Assembly: GCF_008364845.1 (NCBI RefSeq)
Contig: NZ_VTTP01000012.1
Span: forward strand, 1 to 64,000
DNA length: 64,000 nucleotides
Origin: Actinotalea subterranea
Lineage (GTDB): Bacteria; Actinomycetota; Actinomycetes; Actinomycetales; Cellulomonadaceae
Reading direction: 5' to 3'
Part shown: positions 8,301 to 16,676 of the stretch, in pieces
How the letters are laid out: every line of letters begins with the position of its first letter
Numbering within the stretch: position 1 is the stretch's first letter
Made by a program: the position numbers and the translations under genes
The notes under the pieces: model-generated
What the model saw: only the letters and a program-made list of their open reading frames with translations
What the model was told of the DNA's origin: nothing
The model's database searches: none

Positions 8301-9317
8301 GTGAGCACCCCTGCGACCCCGCGCGGCGTCGACCCGAGCCCGACGCCCGGACCTCGCGACCGCCGCACGGCCGTCCTCGCGGCGGGCGCCATGGGCGTCA
8401 CGATCCTGCTGTGGGCGTCGGCCTTCGTGGGGATCCGCAGCGTCGGCTCCGACATCGGCCCGGGCCCGCTGACGCTGGGCCGGCTGGCCGTGGGCAGCTT
8501 CGTCCTGGGCCTGTTCCTGGTGGCGCGCCGGCCCGCGTGGCCCGCGCGTGAGCACTGGCCGCGCCTCGTCGCGATCGGGCTCCTGTGGTTCGGGGTCTAC
8601 AACGTCGCCCTCAACACCGCCGAGCAGAGGGTCGACGCCGGGACCGCGGCGATGCTCGTCAACGTCGCACCGCTGATCGTCGCCGCGCTCGCGGGCGTCG
8701 TGCTCGGCGAGGGCTTCCCGCGCCCCCTCGTCCTCGGCGGGCTCGTGGCCTTCGCGGGCGTCGTCCTCATCGGCACCGCGACGTCGACCAGCACCGAGGC
8801 CGACGTGTGGGGCGTCGTGCTGTGCCTCGTCGCCGCGGTGACGTACTCGGTCTCCGTGATCCTGCAGAAGCCCCTCCTCGGAGCGCTGCCCGGGCTCCAG
8901 GTCACGTGGATCGCGTGCACGGTCGGCACCGTCGTGTGCCTGCCGTTCGCCCCGCAGCTCGTCGCGGACGTGAGCGACGCCGCACCGGCGTCCCTGTGGG
9001 GCCTGCTCTACCTGGGCGTGTTCCCCACCGCGATCGGGTTCAGCACGTGGGCGTACACGCTCGCCCGGACGAGCGCGGGCCGCACCGGCGCGACGACGTA
9101 CCTGGTGCCTCCGGTCGCCGTCCTGCTCGGCTGGCTGCTGCTCGACGAGGCCCCGCCCGCGCTGGCGCTCGCCGGCGGCGCCCTGTGCCTCGTCGGCGTC
9201 GCCGTCACGCGCCGCGGGGCCGGTCGCCGCCCCCACCCCCGCCCCGAGCCAGTGGTGGGCCCGGACGTCGCACTCGCCGCCGACGTGCCCCCTGTCGTGG
9301 ACGCCCCGGCGCGGTGA
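8301..9317 (+). CDS. EamA/DMT superfamily transporter
   Basis: 338 residues, ten hydrophobic segments in two EamA halves: the first includes GVTILLWASAFVGIRSV and YNVALNTAEQRVDAGTAAMLVNVAPL, the second LCLVAAVTYSVSVILQKPLL, PTAIGFSTWAYTLARTSAGRTG and YLVPPVAVLLGWLLLDEAP. This is the RhaT/YdcZ-like drug/metabolite exporter pattern; the cargo is unknown. GTG 8301 follows the divergent gluconokinase start with no clear ribosome binding site, so the transcript may be leaderless. The C-terminal 30 residues are a Pro-rich cytoplasmic tail. Confidence 0.88.
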   Translation: MSTPATPRGVDPSPTPGPRDRRTAVLAAGAMGVTILLWASAFVGIRSVGSDIGPGPLTLGRLAVGSFVLGLFLVARRPAWPAREHWPRLVAIGLLWFGVYNVALNTAEQRVDAGTAAMLVNVAPLIVAALAGVVLGEGFPRPLVLGGLVAFAGVVLIGTATSTSTEADVWGVVLCLVAAVTYSVSVILQKPLLGALPGLQVTWIACTVGTVVCLPFAPQLVADVSDAAPASLWGLLYLGVFPTAIGFSTWAYTLARTSAGRTGATTYLVPPVAVLLGWLLLDEAPPALALAGGALCLVGVAVTRRGAGRRPHPRPEPVVGPDVALAADVPPVVDAPAR

Positions 9318-9354
9318 CCTCCCCGCCCCTGCGGCGCCTGACTAGACTCCCCCT

Positions 9355-9657
9355 GTGATCTTCAAGGCCGTGGGCGATGGCCGTCCGTACCCGGACCATG
9401 GCCTGACCACGCCCAAGCAGTGGGCCGAGGTTCCGCCCCGGCAGGTCCGCCTCGACGACCTGGTCACGACCAAGCGGACCCTGAACCTCGACAACCTGCT
9501 GTCGGAGGACTCCACGTTCTACGGCGACCTGTTCGCCCACGTCGTGCAGTGGAAGGGCGTCATGTACCTCGAGGACGGCCTCCACCGCGCCGTCCGGGCC
9601 GCCCTCCAGCAGCGCGCCGTCCTGCACGCCCGGGTCCTCGTCCTGGACGAGCAGTGA
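9355..9657 (+). CDS. Conserved actinobacterial protein (annotated in databases as VapB-family antitoxin)
   Basis: 100 residues, GTG start (MIFKAVGDGRPYPDHGL). It contains RQVRLDDLVTTKRTLNLDNLL and DLFAHVVQWKGVMYLEDGLHRAVRAALQQR. I recognise it as a short actinobacterial family that automated pipelines label VapB-family antitoxin, but there is no PIN-domain toxin gene beside it, so the toxin-antitoxin label is doubtful. The HVV-W-G-YLEDG-HR block looks like a ParB/sulfiredoxin-like fold element. Its stop overlaps the start of the next gene (GTGA), so the two are translationally coupled. Confidence 0.85.
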   Translation: MIFKAVGDGRPYPDHGLTTPKQWAEVPPRQVRLDDLVTTKRTLNLDNLLSEDSTFYGDLFAHVVQWKGVMYLEDGLHRAVRAALQQRAVLHARVLVLDEQ

Positions 9658-10331
9658 CCGCGCCCGACCGCGACCGCAACCTGCGGCGCCGGCACATGCA
9701 CGAGCGGCAGGCCGTCGTCTTCGGCTCCCTCGTCGCCGCGCTGGCCGTCGCCGCGCTCGCCTCGGCCGCCGTGTACACCGGGGCCCTGTCCGTGCCGTTC
9801 CTCGAGCGCGACTTCACGTCACCGAGCCCCGAGCCGACCGGCCCCAACCTGCCTGACCCGCCGTGCCCGCCCGAGGGCACCCTGCCCGTGGCCGCGAACG
9901 CCATCCAGGTCAGCGTCTTCAACGGCGCCGGACGGTCGGGGCTCGCCGCCGAGACGAGCACCGCGCTCGCAGGCCGCGGCTTCGTGGTGCTCGCCGCGGA
10001 CAACTACCCCGCACGGATCACGACGACGGCGCAGATCACCTTCGGCGAGGCGGGCATCGCCGCCGGCTACACGATGGCGGCCTACGTCGACGGTGCGACC
10101 CTCGTCATGGACAAGCGCGCGGACGCGACCGTCGACCTCGTCGTGGGCGAGGCCTTCACCGGCCTCACGGACCCCGCGGCCGTCGCGCTCGACCCGGCGA
10201 CCGCCCTCACCGGGGTCGAGGGATGCGTGCCACTCGAGACCGCCCGCGAGAACGCGCTCCCCGCGGCGACGCCGACGGCGGCCCCAGAGGACGAGGTCGC
10301 GGTCGAGCCGGAGACCGAGACCGAGGGCTGA
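9654..10331 (+). CDS. LytR C-terminal-domain cell-envelope protein
   Basis: 225 residues. A basic N-terminus is followed by one membrane segment (VVFGSLVAALAVAALASAAVYTG), then a Pro/Ser-rich linker and a LytR_C domain: IQVSVFNGAGRSGLAAETSTALAGRGFVV, the V-N-x-(S/T/G)-x-x-x-G-L-A signature. The domain is extracytoplasmic and found appended to LytR-CpsA-Psr enzymes or alone, as here. GTG 9654 overlaps the TGA of the upstream small gene. The acidic C-terminal tail is low complexity. Confidence 0.85.
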   Translation: MTAPDRDRNLRRRHMHERQAVVFGSLVAALAVAALASAAVYTGALSVPFLERDFTSPSPEPTGPNLPDPPCPPEGTLPVAANAIQVSVFNGAGRSGLAAETSTALAGRGFVVLAADNYPARITTTAQITFGEAGIAAGYTMAAYVDGATLVMDKRADATVDLVVGEAFTGLTDPAAVALDPATALTGVEGCVPLETARENALPAATPTAAPEDEVAVEPETETEG

Positions 10332-10357
10332 CCAGCAGCCTCAGCCCACGCGGGCCC

Positions 10358-10391
10358 GGCGGCGTGCACCCCTCCCGGTGCGCACGCCGCC
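10358..10391. terminator. Bidirectional terminator hairpin
   Basis: A 10-bp perfect stem (10358-10367 with 10382-10391) around a 14-base loop lies exactly between two convergent genes, the LytR_C gene ending at 10331 and the permease ending at 10399. No T-tract follows, as is common in high-GC actinomycetes. Confidence 0.6.
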
Positions 10392-10398
10392 ACCGGCC

Positions 10399-11790
10399 TC
10401 AGCGCGCTGCGGCCTCGCTCGTGCCCTCGAGCTCCGTGCCTCCCGGGACCGACGCGGGGCTCGCGGGCTCCGCCGACGTGCCGCGCCACCGGGCGATCAC
10501 ACGCATGAGGTGGTAGACGCCGAGGGCGGCTGCCGTACCGAGGGCGATGCCCTTGAACTCGAGGCCCTCCTGCGGGATCCACGAGTAGTCGGCGATGCCG
10601 ACGATGAGCGCGACGGCCGCCGTCGTGAGGTTCACGGGGTCCGAGAAGTTGACCTTGTTCTGGACCCAGATCCGGGCGCCGAGGATGCCGATCATCCCGT
10701 AGAGGAGCGTCGCGGCGCCGCCGAGCACACCGTTCGGCACGGAGCCGACGAGCGCCCCGAACTTGGGCGACATGCTGAGCACGAGCGCGCCGGCGGCGGC
10801 GACCCAGTAGGCGGCCGTCGAGTAGACCTTCGTCGCAGCCATGACGCCGATGTTCTCCGCGTACGTCGTGGTGCCGGAGCCGCCGCCGATGCCCGCGAGC
10901 GTCGTCGCGAGGCCGTCGGCGAGCAGGGCGCGCCCCGTGAGGTCGTCGTAGCTCTTGCCCGTCATCGCCGCGACCGACTTCACGTGGCCCACGTTCTCGG
11001 CGATGAGCACGAAGACCACGGGGAGGAAGAGCGCGAGGACGCTCAGGTCGAACGTCGGCGACGTGAACGTCGGCAGACCCACGAGGTCGGCCTCGCCGAA
11101 CGCCGTGAAGTCGACCTCGCCGCGCAGCACCGCGAAGAGGTACCCGATGACGACGCCGACGAGGATCGCGAGGCGCCCGAGCATGCCCTTGAAGAGCACG
11201 GTCACGAGGATGATCGAGCCGAGCGTCACGAGGCCGGTGAGCGGCGCGGCACGGAAGCCCGAGCAGCCCTGCTGGACGATCTCCCCGTCGACGACGGCCG
11301 ACTGGCACGTGCCCCACGCGACGGGCGCGAGGTTGAGGCCGATGAGCGCGACGATCGTGCCCGTGACGATCGGTGGCATCACCACGTCGATCCAGCGCGA
11401 CCCGGCGAGGTGGACGACGGCGCCCACGACCGCGAGCAGCACACCCGTGAGCAGGATGCCGCCGACGGCGACGGACTGCCCGCCCGTCGCGGTGGCCGCG
11501 AAGATCGGTGCGATGAACGCGAACGACGAGCCGAGGTAGCTCGGCAGCCGGTTGCCGGTCACGAGGAGGAAGACGACGGTCCCGACGGCGGAGAAGAACA
11601 GCGTGGTCGACGCCGGGAAACCGGTGATCGCGGGCACGAGGATCGTGGCGCCGAACATCGCGACGACGTGCTGGAGGCCGATGCCGATGGTGCGGGGCCA
11701 CGTGAGCCGCTCGTCGGGTGCGACGACCGCCCCGGTACCGATCCGTCGGCCATCTCCGTGCACGCGCCAACCGATGCTGCTCATCCGCAC
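10399..11790 (-). CDS. Uracil/xanthine permease, NCS2 family
   Basis: 463 residues with about 14 membrane segments. Family landmarks are LTWPRTIGIGLQHVVAMFGATILVP, GSSFAFIAP, the substrate-helix VLIAENVGHVKSV (UraA Glu-x-x-G-H motif) and GGSGTTTYAENIGVMAATK. These point to the UraA branch, which imports uracil with protons. A potential earlier Met is only two codons from the next; I kept ATG 11790. It is a single-gene unit that diverges from the DUF4190 gene. Confidence 0.9.
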   Translation of the reverse strand: MRMSSIGWRVHGDGRRIGTGAVVAPDERLTWPRTIGIGLQHVVAMFGATILVPAITGFPASTTLFFSAVGTVVFLLVTGNRLPSYLGSSFAFIAPIFAATATGGQSVAVGGILLTGVLLAVVGAVVHLAGSRWIDVVMPPIVTGTIVALIGLNLAPVAWGTCQSAVVDGEIVQQGCSGFRAAPLTGLVTLGSIILVTVLFKGMLGRLAILVGVVIGYLFAVLRGEVDFTAFGEADLVGLPTFTSPTFDLSVLALFLPVVFVLIAENVGHVKSVAAMTGKSYDDLTGRALLADGLATTLAGIGGGSGTTTYAENIGVMAATKVYSTAAYWVAAAGALVLSMSPKFGALVGSVPNGVLGGAATLLYGMIGILGARIWVQNKVNFSDPVNLTTAAVALIVGIADYSWIPQEGLEFKGIALGTAAALGVYHLMRVIARWRGTSAEPASPASVPGGTELEGTSEAAAR

Positions 11791-11943
11791 GACTCCCTCG
11801 AGTGGTGGCCGTCCCGTCGATGGCGCAGGGGGCGCCTACGGAGGCCCGGAGGAAGACTAGCGATCGGCGGCCTGCGCCGTGGGCGCTGTGGGATGCTGTG
11901 GCCGAACGCACGTACGACCCCGTGCCACACCCAGGGAGCACCC

Positions 11944-12591
11944 TTGAGCCAGCCCACCCCGCAGCCGGACGCGAGCAGCGAGCCGACCCCCGACGCCACC
12001 CCCGCGTCAGGCGCGGAGCAGCCGGTCGAGCAGGCGCAGCCGGTCGAGCAGGCGCAGCACGGCCACCCGGCGCAGGCCCCGCAGGCCCCGCCGCAGCAGG
12101 GGTTCCCGAGCCCGGCGCCGTACCCCCAGCAGCAGTACCCGGCTCAGCAGTACCCGGCTCAGCAGTACCCGGCTCAGCAGTACCCCGGCCAGCAGCCCGC
12201 CCCTCAGGCGTACCCGAACCAGCAGTACCCGAACCAGGGCTACCCGAACGACGGATACCCGACGCAGACGGCCTACCCCGTGGCGGGCTACGGCTACGCC
12301 GCGCAGGGCTACGCGGCGCCCGCCCCGGCCAACAACACGATGGCGCTCATCTCCATGGTCGCCGGGATCCTGGGCTGGACCATGCTGCCGTTCATCGGGT
12401 CCGTCGCAGCCGTGATCACGGGGCACATGGCCCGCAAGGAGATCGCCCGGACGGGCCAGCCAGGCTCCGGCATGGCCCTCGCGGGCCTCATCCTGGGCTA
12501 CGCCATGGTCGGGCTCACCGCACTCCTGATCATCGGCTGGCTGCTCCTGTGGGGCGTCTTCGCCGCCGCCTGGAGCACCAGCACCTACTGA
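11944..12591 (+). CDS. Pro/Gln/Tyr-rich DUF4190 membrane protein
   Basis: 215 residues from TTG 11944, chosen because AGGGAG (11933-11938) sits 5 bp upstream and no ATG or GTG lies near the start. Residues 1-120 are disordered and include QQYPA repeats encoded by tandem 15-bp units. The C-terminal part has two membrane helices: MALISMVAGILGWTMLPFIGSVAAVITGHMARKEI, with the DUF4190 pattern of a helix then GH-A-KEI, and GLILGYAMVGLTALLIIGWLLLW. Function unknown; such proteins are common in actinomycete envelopes. Confidence 0.85.
   Translation: MSQPTPQPDASSEPTPDATPASGAEQPVEQAQPVEQAQHGHPAQAPQAPPQQGFPSPAPYPQQQYPAQQYPAQQYPAQQYPGQQPAPQAYPNQQYPNQGYPNDGYPTQTAYPVAGYGYAAQGYAAPAPANNTMALISMVAGILGWTMLPFIGSVAAVITGHMARKEIARTGQPGSGMALAGLILGYAMVGLTALLIIGWLLLWGVFAAAWSTSTY
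12130..12189 (+). repeat. 15-bp tandem repeat inside the DUF4190 gene
   Basis: Three identical copies of cagcagtacccggct (12130-12174) and a fourth diverged copy. Each encodes QQYPA. The count is likely to vary between strains by slippage. Confidence 0.85.
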
Positions 12592-12646
12592 GGTCTGAGC
12601 CCTGCGCACCCGGGACGCTGCGGCCGCGTGGTGCGGCTTCGGGCTC

Positions 12647-14014
12647 GTGCACGCCTGGCTCGCGTGGCTCGGCGTCCACGCCGTGCCGTCGGCCGCCTTC
12701 CACGACGTCGACCTGTACCGCTACTGGATGTACCTCGGCCTCGACGCCGGCCAGTGGCCCGTCCTCGACTCCGTGTGGGTCTACCCCGCGGGCGCCCTCG
12801 TGCCCATGCTGCTGCCCGCCCTGGGCACCACGACGTCCACGGCCGGCTACGCGATCGGGTGGTGCGCGCTCGTCACGGTGCTCGACGCCGTGGCGTTCGC
12901 GACGCTCCTGTCCTCCGGGGGGCGGTCGCTTCCGGCTGCCACGAAGCCCACCACGTGGGGCCCGGCGCCGCGCCGGCTGGTCGCCGCGTGGTGGTGGCTG
13001 GCGTTCCTGCTGCTGCTGGGGCCGATCGCGATGGGGCGCCTGGATGCCGTCGTCGTGCCGCTCACGATGCTCGCGCTGCTGCACGCCGCCCGGAGCAGGC
13101 ACGCCGACCGGTGGGCCGCGGCGCTGCTGACCGCCGCGGCATGGGTCAAGGTCGCGCCCGGGGCGCTGCTCCTGCCGCTCGTCGCCGCGGCACGGCGCCC
13201 GCTGCGCGACGTCGTGGTCCCGGCAGCAGCCGTGTGCGCGGTCGTCGTCGGTGGGGTCGCGGCGGGTGGCGGCCTGAGCCGCATCGCCGGCTTCCTCGGC
13301 GTCCAGGGCGACCGTGGCCTGCAGGTCGAGTCGGTCACGGCGACGCCCTGGATGATCGTCGCGGCGGTGCGGGACGACGTCGCGGTGGTCCTCAACGAGC
13401 AGCTCGTCACCTACGAGGTCCGCGGCCCGGGGGTCGCGGCGGCGGCGAGCGTGCTCGACGCCCTCCTGCCCCTGGCGGTCGCCGCCGTCGCGGTCACGGC
13501 GTGGGTCGCGCGGCGTCGGGGTGCGGCGTCGGCCGCGCTCCTTCCAGGGGCGCTCGTCCTCACGCTCGTCCTCGTCGTGGTCAACAAGGTGGGCTCGCCG
13601 CAGTTCGTCACGTGGCTCGCGGCGCCCGTGGTCGTCCTGCTCGCGGCTGGACCGGCGTGGGGGCGGGGCGCACCGGGACCCGGGCGCGGCCCGCGCGGCG
13701 TCGGCGCCGTCGCCGCCCTGGCGCTCGTCACCGCCGCACTGACGCAGGCCGTCTTCCCGTGGGGCTACCTGCCGCTCCTCGAGGGGGACCCGGTGATCGC
13801 GTGGCTGCTCGCGGCGCGCAACGTGGCACTCGTCGTCCTGCTGGTCCAGGCCTGCCTCCTGCTGCGCGCCGCACTCTGCCCGCCCCACGACGGACCGCCC
13901 CACGACAGACCGGGCCGCGGCGGGACAGCGGACGGCCGCGCGGACGTCGACGGCCACGGGCCCCGGCGTGGTCCTACGGCCGACGACGGCGGCGGGGAGC
14001 CTCAGCCGAGCTGA
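12647..14014 (+). CDS. Polytopic membrane protein, GT87 (DUF2029)-like mannosyltransferase
   Basis: 455 residues with many hydrophobic helices. Near the N-terminus FHDVDLYRYWMYLGLDAGQWPVLDSVWVYPAGALV matches the GT-C motif seen in GT87/DUF2029 proteins (D-h-x-Y acid motif in the first loop, then a PPL/YPP-like element), and a central RLDAVVVPLTMLALLHAAR plus WVKVAPGALLLPLV follow. These enzymes transfer mannose from polyprenyl phosphate outside the membrane. GTG 12647 was used; the frame is open back to 12599, so translation from a nearer-upstream non-ATG codon is possible. The last 60 residues are low complexity. The 3' end overlaps the convergent oxidoreductase by 13 bp. Confidence 0.7.
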   Translation: MHAWLAWLGVHAVPSAAFHDVDLYRYWMYLGLDAGQWPVLDSVWVYPAGALVPMLLPALGTTTSTAGYAIGWCALVTVLDAVAFATLLSSGGRSLPAATKPTTWGPAPRRLVAAWWWLAFLLLLGPIAMGRLDAVVVPLTMLALLHAARSRHADRWAAALLTAAAWVKVAPGALLLPLVAAARRPLRDVVVPAAAVCAVVVGGVAAGGGLSRIAGFLGVQGDRGLQVESVTATPWMIVAAVRDDVAVVLNEQLVTYEVRGPGVAAAASVLDALLPLAVAAVAVTAWVARRRGAASAALLPGALVLTLVLVVVNKVGSPQFVTWLAAPVVVLLAAGPAWGRGAPGPGRGPRGVGAVAALALVTAALTQAVFPWGYLPLLEGDPVIAWLLAARNVALVVLLVQACLLLRAALCPPHDGPPHDRPGRGGTADGRADVDGHGPRRGPTADDGGGEPQPS

Positions 14015-14970
14015 GGCATCACCTCGCGGGCGACCAGGTCGAGGTGGTCGAGGTCGGCGAGGTCGAGGACCTGGAGGTACTGGCGCTGCACGCCGGCCTC
14101 GGCCAGCGCACCGAGCCGGTCCACCGCCTCGCTGACGGTCCCCGCGACGCCGTGCTCCCGCAGCTCGGCCGGCTCGCGGCCGATCGCGGCGGCCCGACGG
14201 GTGAGCTCCGCCTCGTCCGCGCCGACGCACAGGACGAGCGCTGCCGAGTAGACGAGGTCGTCGGCGGGCCGGCCGATGTCCTCGCAGGCCTGCCGCACAC
14301 GCGCGAAGCGCTCCGGGATCTCGGAGATCTCGGGGAACGACGTGTTGTACTCGCTCGCGAACCGCGCGGCCAGCGCGGGCGTGCGCCTCGGCCCGTTGCC
14401 GCCGACGATCACGGGCACGCCGGCCAGCCCGGTCCGGACGGCCGCGTCGTCGGCGTGGACGCCTCGGACCTGCGCGGGCTTGGGCAGGGCGGGCGAGTCC
14501 GTCAGCGTGTAGTGCTTGCCCGCGTGGCTGAAGCGCTCACCGACGGGCGTCGACCACAGGCCGGTGACGACCTCGAGCTGCTCGGTGAGGAGACCGAAGC
14601 GCTTCTCGGGGAAGGGGATCCCGTACGCCTCGTGCTCGCGCGCGAACCAGCCGGCCCCGAGGCCGAGCTCGACGCGTCCGCCGGACATCTGGTCGACCTG
14701 CGCGACCTGGATCGCGAGCACCCCGGGGTGCCGGAACGTCGCGGAGGACACGAGCGTGCCGAGCCGGATGCGGCTGGTCTCACGTGCGAGGCCCGCGAGG
14801 GTCGTCCACGCGTCCGTCGGCCCGGGCAGGCCGTCGCCGTCGCCCATGACGAGGTAGTGGTCGGACCGGAAGAAGGCGTCGAACCCGAGCTCCTCCGTGG
14901 CCTTCGCCACCGCGAGGATCTCGTCGTACGTCGCGCCCTGCTGGGGCTCGGTGAAGATGCGCAGATCCAT
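14002..14970 (-). CDS. LLM-class F420-dependent oxidoreductase
   Basis: 322 residues, luciferase-like TIM barrel: MDLRIFTEPQQGATYDEIL, TEELGFDAFFRSDHYL, RIRLGTLVSSATFRHPGVLAIQVAQVDQMSGGRVELGLGAGWFAREH, VPVIVGGNGPRRTPALAARFASEYN. The GAGW-x-x-x-EH block and the HPG segment are characteristic of F420-dependent members. ATG 14970 begins the barrel; the frame extends ten codons upstream to 15000 without family similarity. It is a monocistronic gene; the substrate is unknown. Confidence 0.9.
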   Translation of the reverse strand: MDLRIFTEPQQGATYDEILAVAKATEELGFDAFFRSDHYLVMGDGDGLPGPTDAWTTLAGLARETSRIRLGTLVSSATFRHPGVLAIQVAQVDQMSGGRVELGLGAGWFAREHEAYGIPFPEKRFGLLTEQLEVVTGLWSTPVGERFSHAGKHYTLTDSPALPKPAQVRGVHADDAAVRTGLAGVPVIVGGNGPRRTPALAARFASEYNTSFPEISEIPERFARVRQACEDIGRPADDLVYSAALVLCVGADEAELTRRAAAIGREPAELREHGVAGTVSEAVDRLGALAEAGVQRQYLQVLDLADLDHLDLVAREVMPQLG

Positions 14971-15026
14971 GCCCCCAGCCTGCCACCCCGCACCCCGCAC
15001 CCCGCGCGCCGCGCCCGCGGACGGGG

Positions 15027-15065
15027 CTGGGCGGGGGCGGGTGTGGGCGGGGGCGGGTGTGGGCG
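15027..15065. repeat. G-rich 16-bp tandem repeat in an intergenic region
   Basis: The unit gggcgggggcgggtgt occurs twice back to back between an oxidoreductase start and the end of the arsC gene. Runs of G in blocks of 3-5 could form a G-quadruplex on the plus strand. No function is evident. Confidence 0.5.
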
Positions 15066-15069
15066 AGCT

Positions 15070-15510
15070 TCAGGCGACGGCGGTGACTCCGAGCTCGTCG
15101 AGGAGGGTCAGGACGCGCGCGCGGATCTCGTCGCGGATCGGGCGGACCGCGTCGATGCCCTGACCTGCGGGGTCGTCGAGCTTCCAGTCCTCGTAGCGCT
15201 TGCCGGGGAAGATGGGGCAGACGTCGCCGCAACCCATCGTGATGACGACATCCGACGCCTGGACGGCCTCGGTCGTGAGGACCTTGGGCTGCTCGGCGCG
15301 GATGTCGATGCCCACCTCGAGCATCGCCTCGACGGCCGTCGGGTTGACCTGGTCGGCGGGCATGGAGCCCGCCGAGCGGACCTCGACGGCCCCGCCGGAC
15401 AGGTGGTGGAGGAACCCGGCGGCCATCTGGGACCGGCCGGCGTTGTGCACGCACACGAACAGCGCGCTCGGGCGGGCGTCGGAAGCCGGGGCAGAACCTG
15501 GTGCGGTCAT
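15070..15510 (-). CDS. arsC: Arsenate reductase, LMW-phosphatase type
   Basis: 146 residues. The phosphate-loop motif FVCVHNAGRSQ places the nucleophile at Cys20, and VITMGCGDVCPIFPGKRYEDWKLDDP follows, the pattern of thioredoxin/mycothiol-coupled ArsC. The additional cysteines in GCGDVCP can serve in the disulfide relay. It reduces arsenate to arsenite for export by the ACR3 pump. ATG 15510 overlaps the stop of the upstream ArsR-ArsC fusion by 4 bp, so it is the third gene of an acr3-arsRC-arsC operon. A second ArsC domain exists in the fusion protein. Confidence 0.94.
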   Translation of the reverse strand: MTAPGSAPASDARPSALFVCVHNAGRSQMAAGFLHHLSGGAVEVRSAGSMPADQVNPTAVEAMLEVGIDIRAEQPKVLTTEAVQASDVVITMGCGDVCPIFPGKRYEDWKLDDPAGQGIDAVRPIRDEIRARVLTLLDELGVTAVA

Positions 15511-16676
15511 GACATCTCTCCTGCGGGTCGTGGGTCGGTCGGGGTGGTGCTGGTCGGAGCAGCGCTGGCGGGGGTGGTGCTGGTCGGGGTGCCAACGGTC
15601 GGGGTGCCAACGGTCGGGGTGCCGGCCGTCGGCGGGGTGTCCGGGAGGAGCTCGGCGGCGAGCAGGCGTACCCGGCGGTCGATCTCGTCGCGGATCGCGC
15701 GCACACCCTCCGGCGAGGACAGGGCGGGGTCGCCCACGGCCCAGTCCTCGTAGCGGACGCCGGGGACGATCGGGCAGGCGTCGCCGCAGCCCATCGTGAT
15801 GACGACGTCGGCCGCGCGGACGGCGTCGTCGGTGAGCGGCTTGGGGAACGGGTCCGCGTCGGGCGGGACGATCTCGTCGAGCAGGGGCCGCACGGTCGCG
15901 TGCACGGCGCCGCCGGGGTTCGAGCCCGCGGAGCGCACGACGACGGCGTCGCCCACGTACTGCTGCAGGAGCGCGGCGGCGAGCTGCGAGCGACCCGCGT
16001 TGGCGACGCACACGAACAGGACCTGCGGCACGTCACCGTCGGCCCGTGGACGAGCGCCGGCGGGTTCGCCCGTGGACGCCTCGCCACGCGCGGCGCGTCG
16101 TCGGATGCGGCTCAGGTCCTCGAGGCGCTGCCGCGCGAAGCGCTCGGCGAGCACGGGCACGTGCACGGGGATCCGGGACGTGCGCAGGAGCACCGCGTAG
16201 GACTCGCGGACCACGGTCAGGACCGCGTCCTGCGAGAGGTCGGGGAAGTCGGGCGCGAGCCGCTCGGCCGCCCGGGTGAGCGCGGTGTCCGTGTGCAGGA
16301 GCGCCGGCTGCCCGACGTCGCACGGCTCCGCCTCGAGCGTCACCGCTGCCGGCCCGAGCGACTCGAGCAGGCTCGCCACGACGCGGTGGGCGCCGGGCGC
16401 GACCCGGTAGTACACCCATGTGCCGCGACGGTCGGAGACGAGGAGGCCCGCGTCCCGCAGCACCTTGAGGTGGTGCGAGACGGTCGGCTGCGACACGTCG
16501 GCCACCGACGCGAGGTCGCACACGCACGCCTCCCCGGACGGCTCGGCGGCGACGACCGAGATCATCCGCAGGCGCAGCGGGTCGGCGAGCGCGCGGAGCA
16601 TCGCGGCGAGGCGGTCCGCGGAGTCGGTCGCCATGGCGTGGACGGAGCGCGGCGGCGCCGCGGGGGTCGAGGTCAT
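15507..16676 (-). CDS. ArsR-ArsC fusion: arsenic-responsive repressor joined to an arsenate reductase
   Basis: 389 residues. Residues 18-105 form an ArsR winged helix (PTVSHHLKVLRDAGLLVSDRRGTWVYYRV) with a metal-site candidate CVC (Cys51, Cys53) and Cys119. Residues about 130-190 are a three-helix domain often found before LMW-phosphatase domains (ALTRAAERLAPDF...VPVLAERFARQRL). Residues 218-345 are an ArsC domain with P-loop FVCVANAGRSQ (Cys223) and VITMGCGDACPIVPG. The C-terminus is a disordered TPTVG-repeat tail. Such fusions occur in several actinomycetes. It overlaps acr3 and arsC by 4 bp on each side, so all three are translationally coupled and presumably autoregulated. Confidence 0.93.
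   Translation of the reverse strand: MTSTPAAPPRSVHAMATDSADRLAAMLRALADPLRLRMISVVAAEPSGEACVCDLASVADVSQPTVSHHLKVLRDAGLLVSDRRGTWVYYRVAPGAHRVVASLLESLGPAAVTLEAEPCDVGQPALLHTDTALTRAAERLAPDFPDLSQDAVLTVVRESYAVLLRTSRIPVHVPVLAERFARQRLEDLSRIRRRAARGEASTGEPAGARPRADGDVPQVLFVCVANAGRSQLAAALLQQYVGDAVVVRSAGSNPGGAVHATVRPLLDEIVPPDADPFPKPLTDDAVRAADVVITMGCGDACPIVPGVRYEDWAVGDPALSSPEGVRAIRDEIDRRVRLLAAELLPDTPPTAGTPTVGTPTVGTPTSTTPASAAPTSTTPTDPRPAGEMS
15541..15640. repeat. Short tandem repeats coding the Thr/Pro-rich tail of the ArsR-ArsC fusion
   Basis: Three contiguous 15-bp units at 15586-15600, 15601-15615 and 15616-15630 (third diverged) encode the pentapeptide TPTVG, flanked by further ggggtggtgctggtcgg copies. 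Repeat number is likely variable, changing only the tail length. Confidence 0.75.

Noticed and set aside
9355-10331. VapB-type toxin-antitoxin pair
   Set aside because: The neighbouring gene is a LytR_C envelope protein, not a PIN-domain toxin, so the antitoxin label in databases is not supported by context.
15027-15065. G-rich tandem repeat considered as a regulatory or mobile element
   Set aside because: It is a two-copy 16-bp simple repeat without flanking symmetry; nothing more than a slippage-prone intergenic tract can be supported.
12628-15753. A 1041-codon plus-strand open frame, and similar giant frames at 16799-19441, 29030-31831, 32415-34754 and 35417-37909
   Set aside because: They lie antisense to, or out of frame with, well-supported genes, are Arg/Gly/Ala/Asp-rich without any domain, and arise because stop codons are rare in this GC-rich sequence.
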